From: Bradyrhizobium hereditatis
GTDB lineage: Bacteria; Pseudomonadota; Alphaproteobacteria; Rhizobiales; Xanthobacteraceae
DNA: 64,000 nucleotides
Direction of reading: 5' to 3'
Assembly: GCF_020329435.1 (NCBI RefSeq)
Contig: NZ_JAGKJK010000024.1
Coordinates: forward strand, 18,945 to 82,944
A program made the translations under genes and the position numbers. Positions 59,586 through 64,000 of the stretch are shown here, one piece after another. The notes below the pieces were generated by a model. It was given only the letters and a program-made list of their open reading frames with translations, was not told the DNA's origin and ran no database searches. Position 1 is the stretch's first letter. Each line of letters starts with the position of its first letter.

Positions 59586-60377
59586 ATGCCCAAGCTTAAG
59601 CGCGCCGGGGACGCAGACAACCGCGGCGCGACCGATTTCATCGAAAGCCTCGATCGCGGCCTGCGCCTTCTGGAGATGTTCGGCAGCAGCCAACAGCCGA
59701 TGACGCTGAGCGATCTCGCCAAGGCCGTCGGCCTTCCGCGCGCCACGGCCCGCCGTATCCTGTTCACGCTGGAGCGCGCCGGCTTTGTTGCGACCGACGG
59801 CAAGTTGTTCCGCCTGATGCCGCGCGTGCTGATGCTGGCCTCCAGCTATCTGGCGTCCAACCATGTCGTCTCGGTGCTGCAGCCGGCGCTCGACAGACTG
59901 TCGAGCGAGGCGCAGGAGATTTCCTCGATGGCGATCCTCGACGGTAACGACGTCGTCTTCATCGCGCGCGCCAGCCCGACGCGGATCTTCTCCGCAGGAA
60001 TCGATATCGGCTATCGGCTGCCGGCCTTCTGCACCTCGGTCGGTCGCGTATTGCTGTCGCGAATGCCTGACGACGAACTGGCCGCGGCGCTCGATCGGAT
60101 GGAGTTGACAGCGCTGACGCCGTTCACCGTGACCGACAGGAAGAAGTTGCTGAAGACGATCACCGCCGATCGCGCGCAAGGCTATTCGCTGGTCGATCGC
60201 GAAGCCGAGCCGGGATTTCGCTCAGTCTCCGTACCGGTCCGCCGCTACGACGGCACGATCATCGCCGCCGTCAACATGGGCGCGCATGTCGACCGCGTCT
60301 CCGCCGAAGAGATGATCGAGCGCTTCCTGCCGCGATTGCAGGAGACGGCGGCTTCGGTGAAGTCGTTGCTGGTGTGA
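59586..60377 (+). CDS. IclR-family transcriptional regulator
   Basis: A 263-residue regulator. The N-terminal winged HTH (SLDRGLRLLEMFGSSQQPMT, then LSDLAKAVGLPRATARRILF) is followed by the IclR effector domain (about 85-260; ISSMAILDGNDVVFIARAS, RLPAFCTSVGRVLLSRM, then GFRSVSVPVRRYDGTIIAAV). The pattern is close to PcaR/PobR-type activators of aromatic catabolism. I take the ATG at 59586, which has GGAGG five bases upstream. It is divergent from the Rieske gene and probably controls it together with the GS-like ligase. Confidence 0.9.
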   Translation: MPKLKRAGDADNRGATDFIESLDRGLRLLEMFGSSQQPMTLSDLAKAVGLPRATARRILFTLERAGFVATDGKLFRLMPRVLMLASSYLASNHVVSVLQPALDRLSSEAQEISSMAILDGNDVVFIARASPTRIFSAGIDIGYRLPAFCTSVGRVLLSRMPDDELAAALDRMELTALTPFTVTDRKKLLKTITADRAQGYSLVDREAEPGFRSVSVPVRRYDGTIIAAVNMGAHVDRVSAEEMIERFLPRLQETAASVKSLLV

Positions 60378-60397
60378 CGGGAGCCTCGGCTATCTCC

Positions 60398-60479
60398 GCC
60401 GTCATTGCGAGCGCAGCGAAGCAATCCGTCTATCCCCGAGCGGAGACATGGATTGCTTCGCTGCGCTCGCAATGACGGG
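60398..60479. repeat. Palindromic dispersed repeat (family A)
   Basis: A nearly perfect inverted unit: CCGTCATTGCGAGCGCAGCG to CGCTGCGCTCGCAATGACGG. It follows the IclR gene and may terminate transcription. Confidence 0.85.
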
Positions 60480-60573
60480 GTTGGCCTCTTCGCTTCCTCA
60501 GCATCGCGGATGTTTCCGGAGTGCGAGGCGAGCGCGCAACGTCTGCCGCGGCGCCGACATCTGATTAGGCGCG

Positions 60574-60801
60574 CTATCGCGGCGGCATGCGCTTGAACGC
60601 AGCTTCGAGCGTCTCGAAGGTGGCGACGATCTGCGGTGTCACCAGATAATGCAGCGTTGCCGCGACAGTCAGGCCGACGATCGCAGCGATGATCACGTAC
60701 TGCGTTAGTAGTGCCAGCAGGATCGCGCGCAGCCGGCGTCGCCGGATTTTCGGCGGTCTGGCGGCAGCGAGGTCGCCGTCTTCGCCTTCAAGCGTGCTCA
60801 T
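60574..60801 (-). CDS. Small single-pass membrane protein (unknown)
   Basis: A 75-residue protein with a polar, basic N-terminus (RPPKIRRRRLRAI), one or two hydrophobic segments (LLALLTQYVIIAAIVGLTV, residues about 29-47) and an amphipathic C-terminal helix. The positive-inside rule puts the N-terminus in the cytoplasm. I recognise no family. It follows a PilZ-domain gene on the same strand by 25 bases, so the two are probably co-transcribed. Confidence 0.6.
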   Translation of the reverse strand: MSTLEGEDGDLAAARPPKIRRRRLRAILLALLTQYVIIAAIVGLTVAATLHYLVTPQIVATFETLEAAFKRMPPR

Positions 60802-60826
60802 GCAGTCATACCAGACACGGCTGCGC

Positions 60827-61186
60827 TCAATATTCGTTCAGGAGCTGATCGAGCCGCGACTTCAGCCGGCGGTTGGCCCGCTCGCTGGCGCGGAGCTTGC
60901 GCGCCCAGTCCAGCGTTACGACGCTGCCGGTCTCGTGCTCTTCGCAGAACACCAGGCCCGCCGTGTTGCGATCGCGCCAGACCAGGCGGGCCAGGCAGGA
61001 AAGCCCTCTGCGCACGACTTCGAAATCGACGCGGTCGGGCAGCATGGCCGAATTCTCGAATTCGATCTTCGCGCCGCGCGGGCTGAAATTGCGCACGACG
61101 CAGTCGAGCGTCGAATTGCGGGCATTGAAGGCGATCATTCCGCCGTAATAGACGCGGTTTCTGTGATGTTGACGGCGCTCCAGCAT
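60827..61186 (-). CDS. PilZ-domain protein
   Basis: A 119-residue protein with a PilZ domain: an RxxxR-type start (ERRQHHRNRVYY) and the NxSxxG motif VRNFSPRGAKIEF (about residues 31-43), followed by a beta barrel and a C-terminal basic helix. These motifs bind cyclic di-GMP. A GGAGAGG site precedes the ATG. It probably passes a c-di-GMP signal to an unknown partner; the small membrane protein encoded 25 bases downstream is a candidate. Confidence 0.85.
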   Translation of the reverse strand: MLERRQHHRNRVYYGGMIAFNARNSTLDCVVRNFSPRGAKIEFENSAMLPDRVDFEVVRRGLSCLARLVWRDRNTAGLVFCEEHETGSVVTLDWARKLRASERANRRLKSRLDQLLNEY

Positions 61187-61356
61187 TATTCCTCTCCATT
61201 CGATTAACGGATTGGTAACACAATTGGAGGGTGCATGGCTGCGCCCGTTCGCACGAAACTTGCGTGGTGGTTAATGGTGGCGGGCCACAACCGATGCGCG
61301 CGCACGGCCGCGCAGGTGAAACTCAAGCCTTTGTAGATGGCATTAAAGCCGTGAGA

Positions 61357-62262
61357 TCAGGAGACCGCGCTGCGCAGGCCAAAGGCGTGCTTGTCATGCA
61401 GCACCGGCGCTACCGCATCGCTCAGCCGTGCCGCCGCTGCCTCTACCGAGAGCCCTGCGGTGTCGACCACGGCGGAGGCGCGGGCGTAGAGGGGTTCGCG
61501 GCTGACGAGGATGTTGCGCAATTCCGCCATGGCCGAGCGATCGTCCGCCATCGGGCGCAAATCGCCCTGGCCGCGGACGCGGGCCATGTGCTCTTCCGGA
61601 TCGGCCTTGATCCAGATCGTGTAGAACGACGACAGGATGAGATCGAAGGTCAGCGGCTCGGAGACGATGCCGCCGCCGGTTGCCAGCACCATCAACTCCT
61701 TGCGCGCCAGCAATTGCGAAAGCGCCGCCTGCTCCATGCGGCGAAAACCTTCCTGGCCGTAGAGCGCGATGATCTCGGCGACCGAGAGGCCGTTCTGCGC
61801 CTCGACCTCCTTGTTGAGCTCGACGAACTTCCAGCCGATCTTCTTTGCCAGCATTCTTCCGAGCGTCGATTTGCCGGCGCCGCGGAGGCCGATCAGGGCA
61901 ATGCCGGCGAATGAGATGCGCCGCTGCGCCGCCGCTGCGCCGCCGGCCAGCGCGTCCTTGGCCTGCGCGATCTGCGCCGGCGTCGCCTTGCGCAGGAGGT
62001 CGCGAATGACGGCCCAATCCGGCGTCGGTTCGGCGGACGGAATGAGATCTTCGAGATGCGCGCCCATCGCGTTCGACACGCGCCGCAGCAGCACGATCGA
62101 GACATTGCCCTTGCCGCTTTCGAGCTGGGCGATGTAGCGCTCGGAAATCCCTGAAACCTTGGCGAGCACTTTTCGCGACATGCCGCGAAGGGCGCGCATG
62201 GTGCGCACACGCTGGCCAAGCTGCTCGAGAAAGCCGGATTCGGGGTCGCTGGCCTCGGTCAT
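61357..62262 (-). CDS. boxR: BoxR-type regulator (XRE HTH plus shikimate-kinase-like domain)
   Basis: A 301-residue protein. Residues about 14-75 form an XRE helix-turn-helix (RALRGMSRKVLAKVSGISER, then YIAQLESGKGNVS). Residues about 118-290 form a shikimate-kinase-like domain with P-loop GLRGAGKSTLG (K131). This fusion is BoxR, known from Azoarcus/Thauera as the repressor of benzoate catabolism that senses benzoyl-CoA. The ATG at 62262 gives the normal length; the longer frame runs into the promoter. It is divergent from benzoate-CoA ligase, with a perfect AT-rich palindrome between them. Confidence 0.92.
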   Translation of the reverse strand: MTEASDPESGFLEQLGQRVRTMRALRGMSRKVLAKVSGISERYIAQLESGKGNVSIVLLRRVSNAMGAHLEDLIPSAEPTPDWAVIRDLLRKATPAQIAQAKDALAGGAAAAQRRISFAGIALIGLRGAGKSTLGRMLAKKIGWKFVELNKEVEAQNGLSVAEIIALYGQEGFRRMEQAALSQLLARKELMVLATGGGIVSEPLTFDLILSSFYTIWIKADPEEHMARVRGQGDLRPMADDRSAMAELRNILVSREPLYARASAVVDTAGLSVEAAAARLSDAVAPVLHDKHAFGLRSAVS

Positions 62263-62352
62263 TGCCCTCGTTCGGCGCTGCCAGGGTGGGAGGTATTTCG
62301 GAAACATAATGCCGATGAGGATTGACAGCAAGCGCCGCCAATGTCTTTGTAT

Positions 62353-62364
62353 GAATTATAATTC
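62353..62364. promoter_or_regulatory. Perfect palindrome between boxR and benzoate-CoA ligase
   Basis: GAATTATAATTC is a perfect 12-base palindrome in the AT-rich divergent promoter region, 23-34 bases before the ligase GTG. It is a likely BoxR or promoter-overlapping operator. Confidence 0.5.
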
Positions 62365-62386
62365 TTAAAAATCAGGGGAGAACGTC

Positions 62387-63943
62387 GTGAGCGGCACGTC
62401 CGGTTCGTACAATGCGGTGACCTGGCTGCTCGACCGCAATGTCGATGAGGGCCGCGGCGCCAAGATCGCCTTCACCGATACTGTCTCCGAACTCACCTAT
62501 GGCGAGCTGCAGCGGCAGACCCGCCGCGTCGCCAACATGCTGCGACGGCTCGGCGTCCGCCGCGAAGAGCGCGTGGCGATGATCATGCTGGATACGGTGG
62601 ATTTTCCCGCCGTCTTTCTCGGCGCGATCCGCGCCGGCATCGTGCCGGTGCCGCTCAACACGCTGCTGACCGCAGAGCAATACGCTTACATCCTCACGGA
62701 TTGCCGCGCGCGCGTGCTGTTTATTTCCGAAGCGCTGCTGCCCGTGGTGAAGGACATCATCGGGCGCATGCCCGACCTCGAACACGTCATTGTGTCAGGC
62801 AAGGACGCGCACGGCTACAAGAAGCTCTCCGACGAGCTGGCGCGCGAGAGCGATTCATTCGCCACCGCTGCGACGCATCCCGACGAGCCGGCCTTCTGGC
62901 TCTATTCGTCGGGTTCGACCGGCATGCCCAAGGGCGTGCGCCACCTGCACTCCAATCTCGCCGCGACAGCGGAGACCTACGCCAAACAGGTGCTCGGCAT
63001 TCGCGAGGACGATCTCTGTCTTTCGGCAGCAAAACTGTTCTTCGCCTATGGCCTCGGCAACGCGCTGACTTTCCCGATGTCGGTCGGCGCGTCGACGGTC
63101 TTGCACACCGATCGGCCAACACCGGCTGCGATGTTTGCGCTGATCAACAAGTACAACCCGACCATTTTCTACGGCGTGCCCACCTTGTTCGCTGCGATGC
63201 TCAATGACGAGTCGCTGAAGGACGCGCGCGCCGGCAATCGCCTGCGTATCTGCACCTCCGCCGGCGAGGCGCTGCCGGAATCGGTCGGCCACGCCTGGAA
63301 GGCGCGCTTCGGCGTCGACATTCTCGACGGTGTCGGCTCAACCGAGCTGTTGCACATCTTCCTCTCCAACGCGCCCGGCGACATCAAATACGGCTCATCG
63401 GGACGTCCGGTGCCCGGCTACAAGGTGCGGCTGGTCAATGAAGCCGGTAACGAGGTGGCTGATGGCGAGGTCGGCGAACTTCTGGTCGATGCGCCCTCGG
63501 CGGGCGAGGGCTACTGGAATCAGCGCGCCAAGAGCCGCTCGACTTTTGAGGGCCATTGGACGCGCACCGGCGACAAATACATCCGCGACGCCGATGGCCG
63601 TTACACCTTCTGCGGCCGCAGCGACGACATGTTCAAGGTCTCCGGCATCTGGGTCTCGCCGTTCGAGGTCGAAAGCGCGCTGATCACCCATCCGGCCGTG
63701 CTTGAGGCTGCCGTGGTGCCCGAGGCCGATCCGGAAGGATTGCTGAAGCCGAAGGCCTTCGTCGTGCTGCGCGCCGGCGCCAAGAGCGATGATCTGCATG
63801 AGGTGCTCAAGGAGCACGTCAAGCAGAAGATCGGCCCTTGGAAATATCCGCGCTGGATCGATGTGGTCGATAGTCTGCCGAAGACGGCGACCGGGAAGAT
63901 TCAGCGGTTCAAGTTGCGGGATAGCGAGACGGCGAAGTCATGA
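62387..63943 (+). CDS. bclA: Benzoate-CoA ligase
   Basis: A 518-residue AMP-forming ligase. The AMP-binding core is FWLYSSGSTGMPKGVRHLHS (about residues 167-186), and the segments DLCLSAAKLFFAYGLGNALT and DGVGSTELLHIFLSN are typical of benzoate-CoA ligases. The C-terminal catalytic lysine lies in TATGKIQRFKLR (about residue 507). It makes benzoyl-CoA from benzoate, ATP and CoA, the entry to aerobic box or anaerobic bad pathways. It starts with GTG after GGGGAG. The divergent BoxR regulator supports the assignment. The rest of the pathway lies outside the window. Confidence 0.92.
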   Translation: MSGTSGSYNAVTWLLDRNVDEGRGAKIAFTDTVSELTYGELQRQTRRVANMLRRLGVRREERVAMIMLDTVDFPAVFLGAIRAGIVPVPLNTLLTAEQYAYILTDCRARVLFISEALLPVVKDIIGRMPDLEHVIVSGKDAHGYKKLSDELARESDSFATAATHPDEPAFWLYSSGSTGMPKGVRHLHSNLAATAETYAKQVLGIREDDLCLSAAKLFFAYGLGNALTFPMSVGASTVLHTDRPTPAAMFALINKYNPTIFYGVPTLFAAMLNDESLKDARAGNRLRICTSAGEALPESVGHAWKARFGVDILDGVGSTELLHIFLSNAPGDIKYGSSGRPVPGYKVRLVNEAGNEVADGEVGELLVDAPSAGEGYWNQRAKSRSTFEGHWTRTGDKYIRDADGRYTFCGRSDDMFKVSGIWVSPFEVESALITHPAVLEAAVVPEADPEGLLKPKAFVVLRAGAKSDDLHEVLKEHVKQKIGPWKYPRWIDVVDSLPKTATGKIQRFKLRDSETAKS

Positions 63944-64000
63944 TGGGTGCGTTGAGTGAAGCGCTGAGTGTTGCCGCAAGCGACGGCCGTTCCCTCCCCC

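Noticed and set aside
61235..61336. A 33-residue + strand frame with a TTGGAGGG site before ATG between the PilZ and boxR genes
   Set aside because: The ribosome site is good, but the peptide has no recognisable feature and no support from conservation can be seen here.

Overview
The window is high-GC, densely coded DNA from an alphaproteobacterium, most likely Bradyrhizobium or a close relative in the Nitrobacteraceae. The basis is a P450/ferredoxin pair that closely resembles the CYP199A/palustrisredoxin pair of Rhodopseudomonas palustris, a BoxR-type regulator beside a benzoate-CoA ligase, many periplasmic binding proteins, and several families of palindromic dispersed repeats in the gaps. 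No rRNA, tRNA, CRISPR array, prophage or intact insertion sequence was seen. One fossil IS5-type transposase is present.

Bases 1-17 kb are mixed metabolism. They hold an ArsR fragment, a DUF938 methyltransferase, two MFS transporters, and a MerR regulator divergent from a methyltransferase/DUF2938 pair across a 19-bp-spacer promoter. Next come a VOC protein, a carboxymuconolactone-decarboxylase-type protein with two acyl-CoA dehydrogenases, an orphan amino-acid binding protein, an L,D-transpeptidase, and a cyanide-insensitive bd oxidase operon. The bd operon ends in a 43-residue DUF2474 gene that starts with TTG. The block closes with a duplicated membrane protein, a small secreted protein and an ECF sigma factor.

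Bases 17-24 kb are a signalling block. A small exported protein, a TorS-like membrane histidine kinase, a REC-DUF3369-kinase hybrid and an OmpR-type regulator are translationally coupled. An orphan UgpB-like binding protein is divergent to them, which suggests it is a periplasmic ligand sensor.

Bases 25-36 kb hold the most interesting system: a dipeptide-type ABC importer (binding protein, two permeases, fused double ATPase), then atzG-atzE-atzH, a GntR/FCD regulator, and a convergent allophanate hydrolase (atzF). No cyanuric acid hydrolase is present. Similar operator-like palindromes lie before the importer and before atzF. I infer an inducible pathway that imports a carbamoyl or ureido nitrogen compound and degrades it through 1,3-dicarboxyurea and allophanate to ammonia and CO2.

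Bases 36-48 kb form a plant-phenolic island: MarR/feruloyl-CoA synthase, MarR/aromatic-type binding protein, MarR/CYP199A P450 with ferredoxin and a second paralogous binding protein, and a tannase/feruloyl esterase. NDH-2 and an ECF-SnoaL sigma factor follow. Bases 49-54 kb hold a complete branched-chain-amino-acid-type ABC importer (binding protein plus livHMGF). A TetR regulator and a divergent mandelate-racemase-like enzyme come next; that enzyme has Arg where the racemase needs Lys166. Bases 56-60 kb carry a glutamine-synthetase-like ligase and a Rieske oxygenase divergent from an IclR regulator, a combination resembling aniline-type amine oxidation. The window ends with a small membrane protein, a PilZ protein, BoxR and benzoate-CoA ligase.
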